64,000 nt of DNA from Occultella kanbiaonis (GCF_009708215.1 NZ_CP046175.1:62001-126000), one strand, 5' to 3'. Shown: positions 8,365-17,004, counted from the stretch's first letter. The notes: generated by a model not told the origin, from the letters alone. Program-made: numbers and translations.

Positions 8365-9627
8365 TCAGTCGATGAGCTCCTCCACGGGGATGCCGAGGTC
8401 CAGGCGCGGCAGGTCCGGCGGTGGGTCGCCTAGGTCGGGCACGTCGAGCTGGGTCCCACCGGCCAGGCTCGAGGCGTGTGCGAGCAGCCCCGGCAGGGCG
8501 AACTTCGCCGCTTCCCACACGTTGACCGGTGGCACCGACCGGGTATGAACGGCGCGCACGAAGTCGTCGGCGAGGAAGTGGTGTGAGCCGAGGTGCCCGT
8601 TGCGCAGCCCGGCGTAGACCCGCGGTAGCCGGGCGGTGGGGTGCACCGAGGCGTACCGGCTGTTGAAGTCCTCCCGGAGCACCTCGTGCAGGTCGGCCCG
8701 ATCGGCGGCCTCGGCCTCGGCGGCCTCGGTGTCCCGGGTGTGCGCGGCGCACGCGAGGATCTCCGACACATCAGTGGGCCCGTCCTGGCGGTCGACCCAC
8801 AACTGGCTACCAGCGTTCTCCTCGTACGAGGCGAGCGTGCCGTAGATGGTGAGCGGGTTGCTGCCGTGCCGGCCACGCCAGCCCGACCGGCGGAACTCGT
8901 TGATCCGCACCATCCCGCCGTCGTCGGTGCGCATCAGCGCGGTCTGGTTCGAGAACGGGTTGTCCCACTCGTTGCGACCCGCGCCGAACACGCCGTCGTC
9001 GTCGGTGTCGGTGTAGCCGAGGCAGCTGACCTGGGTCACCCGGGCACCGGTCACCCCGAGCACGGCACCGGTCGAGTGGGTCGGGTAGAACATCGGCGGG
9101 AAGCCGGCCACCCGGCGCCACTGCTCGCCGCCGCTGTGCTGGAACGCCGTGTAGAAGCCGTGCGTCATGTCGTGTAGGTAATTGCCCTCGCCGTAGACGA
9201 ACGCGCCGAAGTCGCCGGCTGCGTACCGGTCCCGGCAGTAGATGGTGTGCGGGTAGTAGTAGGAGGTCTCGCCGCTGGCGTACACGAGCCCGGTGCGCTC
9301 CACCGTGCCGACTATCTGTTCGACGTCGGACGGGCTCGACGCGATCGGCACCGCACAGTAGACGTGCTTGCCGGCCTCGAGGGCTTCCAGGGTGAGCGGC
9401 CCGTGCAGGTGCCGCTGCGCGAAGATGGCGACGGCGTCCACGTCGCTCGCGCACAGGTCGGCGTGGGAGGCGGCCGTCTCGGTGATGCCGTGCCGAGCGG
9501 CGACCTCGGCGAGCCGGTCGGGGATGAGGTCGGCCAGGACCACCCTCTCCACGAGCGGGTGCTTGGCGAAGAGCGGGATGAACGACTCCGCGAACAGGCC
9601 CGCGCCACTGATGCCGATGCTGATCAT
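8365..9627 (-). CDS. Gfo/Idh/MocA family oxidoreductase
   Basis: A 420-residue NAD(P)-dependent dehydrogenase. The N-terminal Rossmann motif is GISGAGLFAESF (residues 5-16), with an acidic-strand end (VVLADLIPDRL) and the family's CAVPIASS segment, a variant of the usual E-K-P motif in which Glu-Lys is replaced by Ala-Val. Loss of that catalytic-type Lys is unusual and suggests altered chemistry. The C-terminal alpha/beta domain contains the H-G-F-Y-T and FPPMFYPTHSTG region typical of the GFO_IDH_MocA_C superfamily. It sits between two paralogous secreted proteins in the importer operon. Cytoplasmic oxidation, reduction or rearrangement of an imported sugar is likely; the sugar is unknown. 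Confidence 0.85.
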   Translation of the reverse strand: MISIGISGAGLFAESFIPLFAKHPLVERVVLADLIPDRLAEVAARHGITETAASHADLCASDVDAVAIFAQRHLHGPLTLEALEAGKHVYCAVPIASSPSDVEQIVGTVERTGLVYASGETSYYYPHTIYCRDRYAAGDFGAFVYGEGNYLHDMTHGFYTAFQHSGGEQWRRVAGFPPMFYPTHSTGAVLGVTGARVTQVSCLGYTDTDDDGVFGAGRNEWDNPFSNQTALMRTDDGGMVRINEFRRSGWRGRHGSNPLTIYGTLASYEENAGSQLWVDRQDGPTDVSEILACAAHTRDTEAAEAEAADRADLHEVLREDFNSRYASVHPTARLPRVYAGLRNGHLGSHHFLADDFVRAVHTRSVPPVNVWEAAKFALPGLLAHASSLAGGTQLDVPDLGDPPPDLPRLDLGIPVEELID

Positions 9628-9751
9628 GATTCCGTCCTGTCCTCGTACACCGTGTGCGGGGCTGCGGCCCGGGTCACCTCAGCGTCCGTTGTCCCGGTGC
9701 ATCGCGGGCCGCGATCCCGTCGCCCGCGTGGTCCCGGCGTTCGGTACCGCG

Positions 9752-12037
9752 TCATGAGGTGATCCGCTTGGCGGCCGTTCGCCGGGTCTGCGCCGTCGTC
9801 GCGATCGCCAGCAGAGCGCTGACCGGCCGCCGGGACTCCACGATCTCGAACCTACCCTGGCCGGGCGCGATGTCGGTGAGCACCAGGGGTTGGCCACCAC
9901 CGGTGACCAGGCGCACGTCGATCGCCTCGGTGTCCAGGTTCAGCACCTGGACGGCGGTCCGATGGAGCCCGTCCGTCTGCCAGGTATGGGCCGTGGCCGC
10001 GTAGACGACTGCCGTCCCCTCGGTGGCCGCGATGTCGACGGCGGTCAGATCGAGGGTGAGGGCACCGGTGAACTCGATGCCCAGCAGGTGCTGCTCCCGG
10101 GAGTCGGAGAGAAAACGCCGGCCCGTGGCGGTGACGGTGGCTGTCAGCGGATCGCTCCACGAGAACTGGAACCGGACTCCGCCGCGGATCAGGGAGAAGC
10201 CCGTGGCGACGGTCGAGCCGGCCGACCCTGGCGTCACCCGGGTCCCGTCGGAGAACTCCAGGAGGTCGTCCGGGGCGACCACGATCGGGATCTGCTCGAG
10301 GGCGGCGCCGTCGACCGCCACGGACCTGCGCACGCCGTCGTGCCAGTGGGTGAGGTCCGTGGTGATGAGCCCATCGGCGGTGGTGTAACGGGTGGTGAAC
10401 ACGCCGGTGTGCCCGGTGACACCCGTGCGATCGACCTCGGGCGCGATCGCACTCGGGCCGTCGTGGTAGGTCGCCGTCACCTCACTGCGTGCCGACTCGG
10501 TGCCACCGGCCGCGATCGTGCTCCACCCGTCGGTGGCGTCGTCGACGTTGTTCAGACCGAGCACGACGGTGCCCGCCTCCGGGTGCCAGAGGAATCCGGG
10601 GCCGGTCCGCTGACGCGGATACGGCCGAACGCCGTAGAGGGCACCGAGGTAGTAGGACGGCCGGCGGACGAAGGTGAAGTGCTGCGCGGGTCGGCCCGCC
10701 CCGATCAGCGAACCCTCCTTCACCTCCGTCCAGGTGTCCTCGTGCAGGTACGGCAGTTCCGAGAGCCGGGCATCCCGTTCGGCTGCGGACACGCCGTCCG
10801 GCGCCTGGGAGACGTGCATGTACAGGCGCGGTGAGCTGTCCTGCTTGCCGCGTGGGTGCACGGGCTCCGGATCGATGGCCCACCGTTCTCGCTCGGCCTG
10901 CTTCTCCTCGGCCGGCACATAGAAGGCCCCGAGCTTCGGCACCTGCGGGAGGAACACCCGCCCGAGCGCGACGCGGTCCAGGTCATCGGCCACGCGCGGC
11001 TCGAAGGCCCCGGCGCCGTTGCGCGCGCTCGCCGACGCGTAGTGGAAGCCGAACGTCTCACCAGGCTCCATGAGGACGACGTAGCCGAACCAGTCGGCCC
11101 AACGGCTCGCCAGTTCCAGGACGCTCGGGTCGCCGGTCGCCTCGTAGATGTGACCGAGGTCGGGGAGCATCACCTCGAAGTTGTAGCCGGCGTCGTAGGA
11201 GCGGGGCTCGTTGAAGAAGCCCGCCGGAGCCTGGCCGTGCTCGAGCAGGAAGGCGGTCCGATCGGCGAGCGTGGTGCCGATCGCGGGGTCGGTCAGGACC
11301 TGCGCCGTCTGGGCCACACCGGCCAGACCGGCCACCACCTGGTTGACGTAGCCGACGGGCGTGGCCCAGTGCGGACGGCTCAGGTCGACCAGCCACGCAC
11401 AGGCGGACCGGAGCGTGGCCTCGATCTCCGTGCGCCGTTGCGGCAGTGAGTCGGTGGCCTGCAGATCCCGCAGCGCCGCCGAGAGCGCCACTGTTCCGAA
11501 CCCCGTGGGCGCCAGCCCATGCTCCGTCCAGGAGTACTCCGGCCACGATCCGTCGTCGTGCTGGAGGTCGAGATAGAAGCCGAGCGCGGCGTCCAGCCTG
11601 CCGAGCAGGTTCTGGTCGAGGTAGTAGGGGTTCCAGGCCCGCTCATGGGCGTAGAACCAGGAGAGGGTGGCGACGTGCTCCATGATGCGGGCGTTGAAGG
11701 GCTCGTTCGGCATCCGCTGCCAGCCATCCTCCATCCAGCCGTACCGGTCCGGATCGTCGTCCACGACACTGTTCGCGAGTGGGGCGAGGATCAGCAGATA
11801 GGCGGCGTAGACCTGCTCGCTCGGATCGAACAGGGTACGGTCCGGCTCGCCGGCCCCGAGGGCCGTCACCAGCGGTAGGACGGTGCCGGCCGACGTGGCC
11901 GCGGCCGGTCCAGCTCCAGCGACGCCGCCGGCCAGGACCGCCGCCGAGGCGGCGCCGATTCCGCCGAGGAAGGAGCGACGGCTCAGCGGCGGCAGCCGGA
12001 GCGGTGCAGGTGACGGGGTCGGGAAGGTACCGGTCAT
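9752..12037 (-). CDS. Tat-exported putative carbohydrate-active protein, unrecognised family (paralogue of 5621-8218)
   Basis: 761 residues from the ATG preceded by AAGGAG at 6 nt. Tat signal LSRRSFLGG has its Arg pair at 20-21. The mature protein begins with TVLPLVTALGA, matching the paralogue's TVLPLVDPLDA. Blocks conserved between the two are WMEDGW (101-106), NARIMEH, WNPY (135-138), GSWPEY, PTGFG, HWATPVGYVNQVVAGL, YDAGYNFEVMLPDLG, RRPSYYLGAL, GPGFLWHP and a late beta-rich region. These shared Trp, Asp, Glu, His, Tyr and Arg residues are candidate active-site positions. No terminal Ig-like repeats are present. I do not recognise a known lyase or hydrolase family. Its position directly after the ABC permeases suggests that it acts on the glycan feeding that importer. 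Confidence 0.72.
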   Translation of the reverse strand: MTGTFPTPSPAPLRLPPLSRRSFLGGIGAASAAVLAGGVAGAGPAAATSAGTVLPLVTALGAGEPDRTLFDPSEQVYAAYLLILAPLANSVVDDDPDRYGWMEDGWQRMPNEPFNARIMEHVATLSWFYAHERAWNPYYLDQNLLGRLDAALGFYLDLQHDDGSWPEYSWTEHGLAPTGFGTVALSAALRDLQATDSLPQRRTEIEATLRSACAWLVDLSRPHWATPVGYVNQVVAGLAGVAQTAQVLTDPAIGTTLADRTAFLLEHGQAPAGFFNEPRSYDAGYNFEVMLPDLGHIYEATGDPSVLELASRWADWFGYVVLMEPGETFGFHYASASARNGAGAFEPRVADDLDRVALGRVFLPQVPKLGAFYVPAEEKQAERERWAIDPEPVHPRGKQDSSPRLYMHVSQAPDGVSAAERDARLSELPYLHEDTWTEVKEGSLIGAGRPAQHFTFVRRPSYYLGALYGVRPYPRQRTGPGFLWHPEAGTVVLGLNNVDDATDGWSTIAAGGTESARSEVTATYHDGPSAIAPEVDRTGVTGHTGVFTTRYTTADGLITTDLTHWHDGVRRSVAVDGAALEQIPIVVAPDDLLEFSDGTRVTPGSAGSTVATGFSLIRGGVRFQFSWSDPLTATVTATGRRFLSDSREQHLLGIEFTGALTLDLTAVDIAATEGTAVVYAATAHTWQTDGLHRTAVQVLNLDTEAIDVRLVTGGGQPLVLTDIAPGQGRFEIVESRRPVSALLAIATTAQTRRTAAKRITS

Positions 12038-12053
12038 GGTGAACTCCTTGGGA

Positions 12054-12087
12054 GAAGTCGTGCTGACGTGGAAGTCGTGCTGACGTG
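12054..12087 (-). repeat. 17-bp exact tandem duplication in the 5' leader of the secreted-protein gene
   Basis: GAAGTCGTGCTGACGTG occurs twice in immediate succession, about 17 nt upstream of the ATG at 12037 and just outside its ribosome-binding site. It may be a recent slippage duplication or a doubled protein/RNA site. Confidence 0.8.
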
Positions 12088-12166
12088 CGGGACGCTGTGC
12101 CCGCGTCCACCCCCGGTACCCGGGGTTCGCCGGGTCCACTGGGTGACGCTGAGGCGTGACTGCCGC

Positions 12167-12193
12167 GTCCTCGGGGCGATCCGCCCCGAGGAC
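12167..12193 (-). terminator. Strong hairpin immediately after the permease stop
   Basis: A perfect 12-bp GC-rich stem (gtcctcggggcg / cgccccgaggac) with a 3-nt loop begins 1 nt past the stop of the last permease. Lying inside an apparent operon, it probably attenuates or processes the message between transporter and secreted-protein genes. Confidence 0.6.
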
Positions 12194-12194
12194 C

Positions 12195-13136
12195 TCAGCC
12201 CTTGAGTCCGGTTCTGGACAGGCCCTCCACGAACTGTCGTTGCGCGAAGAGGAAGACGATCAGGACGGGGATGACCGTGAGTGCGGTCGCCCCGATCTGG
12301 GTGTTGTACAACGGTTCGCCGTAGCCGTCCTGGTAGCGGGTGAGTCCGAGGCCCACCGGGAACAGCTCCTCGCTGCGCAGGAAGATCAGCGGCTCGAAGT
12401 ACATGTTGAACGAGGACAGGAACTTCATGATCGCGACGGCTGCGATCGCCGGACCGGACAGCGGCAACGCGATCCGCCAGAACAGCCCGAGCCTGCCTAG
12501 CCCGTCGAGGCGGCCGGCCTCCTCGAGCTCGACGGGTAGCGAGAGGTAGAACTGCCGGAAGATGAAGACGCCGACGATGCAACCGGGCCCGAAGATCGGC
12601 AGCACGATCAGTGGGATGTGCGTGTTCATCAGGCCGAGGTCGGCCACCCAGCGGAAGATCGGGATGATCGTCACCTCGCCCGGGATCATCATCCCGGACA
12701 TCAGCACCAGGAAGAGTTTGCCGGCGAACGGGAACCGGACCCGGGCGAACGCGTACCCGGCGAGCGAGCAGACGATGATCGAGCCGATCGTGATCACCGC
12801 GGCCAGGTAGAGCGAGTTCAGGTACTGCTGCGCGAACGGCGTGACGGTGAAGATCTTCGAGACGCCGTCCAGCGTCCAGTTCTCGGGGAACAACGTCGGT
12901 GGGATCTGGAAGAACTCGTCCGTCGGCTTGAAGGCGGCGAAGATCATCCAGATCGTCGGGTAGATGAACGGGATCGAGAGCACGCACAGCAGCGTGTACA
13001 GCACGATCTTCGACCACAGCCGGCGCCGGCGGGCATGCGCCGAGTCCGGCGTGCGTTTGCTCCGGACCGGCTCGGAGCCCCCAGTCACATCGCCGGCAGC
13101 GCCCTGCGCCTCGGCCGTGATGACGTCAGACCTCAT
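12195..13136 (-). CDS. Carbohydrate ABC transporter permease, MalG type
   Basis: A 313-residue inner-membrane protein with about six membrane spans; the first (IVLYTLLCVLSIPFIYPTIW) follows a ~45-residue charged, disordered N-terminus. The EAA loop that contacts the ATPase is EEAGRLDGLGRLGLFWRIALP, in the MalG/CUT1 form. The C-terminus ends QFVEGLSRTGLKG, the usual ending for this family. It overlaps the upstream permease gene by 11 nt. With the binding protein it forms a CUT1 oligosaccharide importer. No ATPase gene is nearby; a shared MsiK-type ATPase elsewhere in the genome is the usual actinobacterial solution, inferred here. Confidence 0.93.
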   Translation of the reverse strand: MRSDVITAEAQGAAGDVTGGSEPVRSKRTPDSAHARRRRLWSKIVLYTLLCVLSIPFIYPTIWMIFAAFKPTDEFFQIPPTLFPENWTLDGVSKIFTVTPFAQQYLNSLYLAAVITIGSIIVCSLAGYAFARVRFPFAGKLFLVLMSGMMIPGEVTIIPIFRWVADLGLMNTHIPLIVLPIFGPGCIVGVFIFRQFYLSLPVELEEAGRLDGLGRLGLFWRIALPLSGPAIAAVAIMKFLSSFNMYFEPLIFLRSEELFPVGLGLTRYQDGYGEPLYNTQIGATALTVIPVLIVFLFAQRQFVEGLSRTGLKG

Positions 13137-14076
13137 CGTGCACCCACCTCTTCCGGGAACTCCACTGCAGGGCGGCGAGCACGAGGACGACCACGAACAG
13201 GACCACGCCGATCGCGGAGGCGTACCCGAAGTCCTGCTGTTCGAATGCGGTGCGGTAGAGCAGGTAGGAGATCACGGTGGTGGACCGTCCCGGCCCACCC
13301 TGGGTGAGGATCTGGATCGGCACGAACACGTCCATCGCACCGATCGTCGTGATCATGACCACGAGGAGGATGGTCGGGCTGATCAGCGGGAGGGTGACGG
13401 ACCGGAACACCCGGCCCGGGGTGGCGCCGTCGATGCGGGCGGCCTCCTTCAGCTCGGCCGGCACGTTCTGCAGTGCGGCCAGGAACAGGATCATGTTCAT
13501 GCCGACGCCCTTGAAGACCTGGATCACCACGACGGTGACGAGCGCCCAGGTGGGATCGCGCAGCCAGTTCGGACCCTGGATGCCGATCGTGGCGAGGGCG
13601 CCGTTGATGCCACCGTTGGCCGCGACGAGGTAGTTCCAGACCAGGACCCAGGCCACGGCCGAGACGATCACCGGGGAGAAGAAGAACGCCCGGAAGGTCG
13701 TGGTGCCGCGCAGCTTCTGATTCAGCAGGACCGCGAGGCCCATGGCCAGGGTGATGTTGAGGACCATCAGCAACGCCGCGTACTTGAACGTCGTGAGGAA
13801 GGACGACCAGACCGTGTCGTCGGCGATCAACCGCGAGAAGTTGTCCAGGCCGATCCAGTTGAACTCCCCGATCAGCGGGCTCCAGTCGTGCAGGCTGTAC
13901 CAGATCACGTACCCGAACGGCACGAGACCCAGCACGAGCACACCGATCACCGCGGGGGCTGCGAACGAGAGCCCGACGGCGGCATCGATCCTGGCCAGCC
14001 GCTTCGAGGAGCCGGTCCGCGGCCCCGGGGTGCGACCGACCTTGCGGTCGGTCGCACCCATCGGTTCGGCGCTCAT
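13126..14076 (-). CDS. Carbohydrate ABC transporter permease, MalF/UgpA type
   Basis: A 316-residue permease with about six membrane segments. After a basic cytoplasmic N-terminus come AAVGLSFAAPAVIGVLVLGL and a periplasmic-side W-Y-S-L-H-D-W-S motif typical of CUT1 permeases. The EAA loop reads KEAARIDGATPGRVFRSVTLP. It begins 4 nt after the binding-protein stop and overlaps the MalG-type gene, so the three are one translational unit. It heterodimerises with that permease; its substrate is probably an oligosaccharide from the glycan attacked by the operon's secreted proteins. Confidence 0.93.
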   Translation of the reverse strand: MSAEPMGATDRKVGRTPGPRTGSSKRLARIDAAVGLSFAAPAVIGVLVLGLVPFGYVIWYSLHDWSPLIGEFNWIGLDNFSRLIADDTVWSSFLTTFKYAALLMVLNITLAMGLAVLLNQKLRGTTTFRAFFFSPVIVSAVAWVLVWNYLVAANGGINGALATIGIQGPNWLRDPTWALVTVVVIQVFKGVGMNMILFLAALQNVPAELKEAARIDGATPGRVFRSVTLPLISPTILLVVMITTIGAMDVFVPIQILTQGGPGRSTTVISYLLYRTAFEQQDFGYASAIGVVLFVVVLVLAALQWSSRKRWVHDEV

Positions 14077-14080
14077 CGGA

Positions 14081-15394
14081 TCAGCCGGCGAGGCTGTCGG
14101 AGATGGCCTCGCAGATCGCCGGCATGACCGTGGCGGCGTCGCCCTCCGGCACCCAGAGGGCGTCGAGCTCCACCCGGACCGGATCGGCGATCTCGCTCAT
14201 GTTGACGTGCCCGGCCTTCGTCACGCCGACCAGCGCCTGGTCGATGACGGTGCCCTGGATCTGCTCCTCGGTGAGGGCCGGGGCGGCAGCGGACAGGGTC
14301 TCGACGGTCAGCAGCGACTCGCGCGGCGGCGGGAAGAACTGGGCGAGCAGCTGCGAGTTCTCCGGGTTCGTGAAGTAGGCGAGGAAGTCCGCGGCGATCT
14401 GCGGGTTGTCGCCGCGCGCGACCACACCCACACCGCCCTGGCCGACCACCGGCACGGTGCCGGCCGGCCCTTCGGGCATCGGGACGAAGTCCCAGGCGAA
14501 GTCGTCGCCGAGTGCGGTGGAGGAGCTGAGCTGGGACAGCCGCAGGCCGACCTGTCCCGAGGCGAAGTCGAACTCCGCGCCCGGTTCGGCGACCGCGCCG
14601 GTGTCATAGATCTGGCCGTGGAACCAGTCGAAGAACTCGACCATCTCGGGGGAGTCGAACGTGCACTCGGTGCCGTCCTCGCTCCACGGCGCCGCGCCCC
14701 AGGACATCCACATCGCGCCGAGCGCCGCGTTCCAGTTGGTGTACGGGTCGTCCGAGGCCTGGAAGCCGGTGGTCGAGGTGCCGTCGGCGACGGCAGCCGC
14801 GATCTCCATCGCCTTGTCCCAGGTCCATTCGCCGCTCGCCATCAGGTCGCGCGGGTTCGGTTGGCCCGCGGCCGCCAGCAGGTCGTTGTTGACGTACATC
14901 CCGAACGGGCTGTTCGAGAACGGGTAGCCGTAGATCTCGCCGTCCGCGGACCAGACGTCGATCGCGCCGTCGAGCAGGTCGTCGATGTCGTACCCCTCGG
15001 TCTCGGTGAACGTCGGCTGGAGGTTGTAGAGCACGCCGCTCTGCACGAACTGGGCCGCGTTCGCCTCCGAGACCCAGGCCAGGTCCGGCGCATCGCCGCC
15101 GGCGATCTGGGTGGTCAGGGCGTTCACGTAGCCGGACCCGGTCAGCGGCTCGAACGACACGGCGCTCACCAGCTCCGGGTTCTCGGCGATGTAGGCGTCC
15201 GCGATCTGGTTGAAGATCTCGTGGTGGCCCTCGTTCGCGCTCCACATCACCATCCGCAGCTCCACCGGGCCGTCGGGGGTGTCCCCGTCACCGCCGCCGT
15301 CATCCCCGCCGCTGCACGAGGCGAGCAACAAGGCACCTGCGCTGAGGGTTGCGGCCGCGGTGAGGAAGCGGCGCCGGTTCGTTGATCCGTTCAT
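14081..15394 (-). CDS. ABC transporter extracellular sugar-binding lipoprotein (SBP family 1)
   Basis: A 437-residue binding protein. The signal peptide has a twin-arginine-like start (NRRRFLTAAA) and lipobox LLAS-Cys27, so it is predicted to be lipid-anchored on the outer membrane-leaflet side, perhaps exported folded. A Ser/Gly/Asp-rich linker follows. The mature protein has the two-lobed SBP-1 layout, with MVMWSANEGHHEIFNQIADAY as the first strand-helix and repeated GDAPDLAW and Trp/Tyr-rich segments consistent with carbohydrate stacking. It is first in the operon and lies downstream of a 24-bp operator-like palindrome. It determines the importer's specificity, which cannot be read from sequence. 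Confidence 0.92.
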   Translation of the reverse strand: MNGSTNRRRFLTAAATLSAGALLLASCSGGDDGGGDGDTPDGPVELRMVMWSANEGHHEIFNQIADAYIAENPELVSAVSFEPLTGSGYVNALTTQIAGGDAPDLAWVSEANAAQFVQSGVLYNLQPTFTETEGYDIDDLLDGAIDVWSADGEIYGYPFSNSPFGMYVNNDLLAAAGQPNPRDLMASGEWTWDKAMEIAAAVADGTSTTGFQASDDPYTNWNAALGAMWMSWGAAPWSEDGTECTFDSPEMVEFFDWFHGQIYDTGAVAEPGAEFDFASGQVGLRLSQLSSSTALGDDFAWDFVPMPEGPAGTVPVVGQGGVGVVARGDNPQIAADFLAYFTNPENSQLLAQFFPPPRESLLTVETLSAAAPALTEEQIQGTVIDQALVGVTKAGHVNMSEIADPVRVELDALWVPEGDAATVMPAICEAISDSLAG

Positions 15395-15581
15395 CGGAGC
15401 TCCAGTCGGTGGTCGGGCCGCATGACGGCCGGACGCCGGTGGGGGTACCGGCGGGTGAGTGCATCAGGACGCCCCGCTCGGGGGCGATGGGGTGCCTTCG
15501 GGATAGCCATCGTTCTCATCACCTCAACATCGGCGTTGGGTAGCAGTGGTCCCTGCTGCGAGCGAGGCTACTGCAGGTTCC

Positions 15582-15605
15582 CCGAAAGTGTCTAGATACT
15601 TTTGG
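15582..15605. promoter_or_regulatory. LacI-type operator, 24-bp imperfect palindrome
   Basis: Arms CCGAAAGTGTCT / AGATACTTTTGG are complementary at 10 of 12 pairs around a central CTAG-like core, in otherwise GC-rich DNA. It lies about 190 bp upstream of the binding-protein start and next to lacI. Such even-length AT-rich palindromes are typical for LacI/GalR regulators. Confidence 0.65.
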
Positions 15606-15674
15606 AAGAATTTTCGGGGAGCGGCGCGCGTCGTGCGGAGGTCGGGGGTCCGGGTGCGCAGGCGGGAGTTCGGG

Positions 15675-15880
15675 CTCGGGGCGCGCGGCGCGCGAGTCCG
15701 GCTCGGGCCGCGCGGGCGCGACGTTGGGTGGCTCGTGCCGCGAGGGCGCGAGGTTGCGCGACGTTGTGTGGCTCGTGCCCCGCGAGGACGCGAAGGTGCG
15801 CGACGCAGTCAGGCTAGGGCCCGCGACGGCGCGAACGTGCGCGACGTTGTACGGGCTCGGGCGGTCCGGGCGAAGGTCGG
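15675..15880. repeat. Imperfect ~41-nt tandem repeat (about five units)
   Basis: Units starting with GCGCGACG at 15716, 15756, 15798 and 15839 (periods 40-42), plus a more diverged unit before them, share G-C-T-C-G-T/G-G-C-C-G-C-G-style cores. It is non-coding, just downstream of the lacI stop. Confidence 0.65.
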
Positions 15881-15906
15881 CGATCAGCCGTGGTGCGCGC
15901 GGATGG

Positions 15907-16926
15907 TCAGGCGCGGGGTGCGGTCGTGGAGTGCCTGACGACGAGCCGGGTGGCGAGCTCCGTGTGACGCGGCCGGGTGGTGGCTTCGCCGAGCAGGGCC
16001 ACGATCGTCTCCACCGCTGCGGCGCCCATCTGGTCCACGGGTTGTCGCACCGAGGTCAGTGGCGGCGACGCCAGCTGCGCCAGGATCAGGTCGTCGAAGC
16101 CGATCACACTGAGGTCGTCCGGCACGCTCATGCCCACCCGCCGCGCGGCCTCCAGCACCCCGAGGGCCTGGAAGTCGCTCGCGGCGAAGATCGCGGTCGG
16201 CGGCTCCGGCTCGGAGAGCAGCGCGAGGCCCTCCTCGAGGCCTGAGTCGTACGTGAAGTCGCCGGGGATCACCCGTGGCGGCTCATGGTCGACCGTGGCC
16301 ATGTTCAGCGCCGCGAGGTATCCGGACATCCGCGCCCGGCTGGCCATCGCCGTCGGGAGCCCGCTGAGCATGACGATCCGGCGGTGTCCAAGGCCGAGCA
16401 GGTGTTCGGTCGCCGAGAGGCCGCCGGCCCAGTTCGTGGCACCCACGCTGTAGGTGCTCTCGTCCGGGTTGCTGAGCGCGTCGATCACGACCAGCGGCAG
16501 ATGATGGGCGTCGAACCGCGCCCGCTGCGCATCGTCGAGGACGGACGTGATCGCGATGACGCCGCGCTTGCCGGCCGCCTGGATCTCGTCGATCCAGCCG
16601 AGGTCCTGGGCGTCGTTCGGGTAGAGCGCGATGCTGATGTCGATCTGCGCGGGACCTGCCGCGTCGACCGCGCCACGGATCACGTCGAGGCTGTACGGGG
16701 AGTGCATGTCCCGGGCCAGGATCACCACGGGAGTCAGCGAGCCCCGGCGCTTCTTCGTCGCCACGTAGCCACGGTCGCGCAGGATCCGATCCACGCGCTC
16801 GCGGGTCACGTCGGAGACGTCGGCGCTGCCGTTGGCCACCTTGGACACCGTCGAGATCGAGACGCCGGCGATGGCGGCGACCTCGGCGAGGGACGGCTTC
16901 TTGCGCTTCGTGGGGCGGTCGCCCAT
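15907..16926 (-). CDS. LacI family transcriptional regulator
   Basis: 339 residues from the ATG with GAGGAG 7 nt upstream. The N-terminal HTH and hinge helix are SLAEVAAIAGVSISTVSKVANG followed by VDRILRDRGYVATKKRR. The rest is the periplasmic-binding-protein-like effector domain, ending in the usual DQMGAAAVETIVALL helix. It should bind the AT-rich operators at 15582-15605 and around 17005-17014 and release them on binding a sugar. It is located between the two sets of glycan genes, transcribed with the importer direction but probably from its own promoter in 16927-17088. Confidence 0.92.
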   Translation of the reverse strand: MGDRPTKRKKPSLAEVAAIAGVSISTVSKVANGSADVSDVTRERVDRILRDRGYVATKKRRGSLTPVVILARDMHSPYSLDVIRGAVDAAGPAQIDISIALYPNDAQDLGWIDEIQAAGKRGVIAITSVLDDAQRARFDAHHLPLVVIDALSNPDESTYSVGATNWAGGLSATEHLLGLGHRRIVMLSGLPTAMASRARMSGYLAALNMATVDHEPPRVIPGDFTYDSGLEEGLALLSEPEPPTAIFAASDFQALGVLEAARRVGMSVPDDLSVIGFDDLILAQLASPPLTSVRQPVDQMGAAAVETIVALLGEATTRPRHTELATRLVVRHSTTAPRA

Positions 16927-17004
16927 GACCGGCTCCTCTCGTTCCTGGGCGGCGTAGCGCCCGTCGATCCGAGTACAAACTGTAGCAAACAACCCTAGAA
17001 TTCT

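Larger units (their letters stand above)
15395..15906. other. 512-nt intergenic region between importer operon and lacI
   Basis: It holds the importer leader and promoter (right-hand part upstream of 15394), a LacI-type operator at 15582-15605, a second AT-rich half-site at 15610-15617, and a ~41-nt GC-rich minisatellite at 15675-15880 ending just before the lacI stop. I see no coding gene. Confidence 0.7.

Noticed and set aside
15675-15880. Possible CRISPR array
   Set aside because: Units are 40-42 nt, imperfect and contiguous with no constant repeat/variable spacer alternation; no cas genes.
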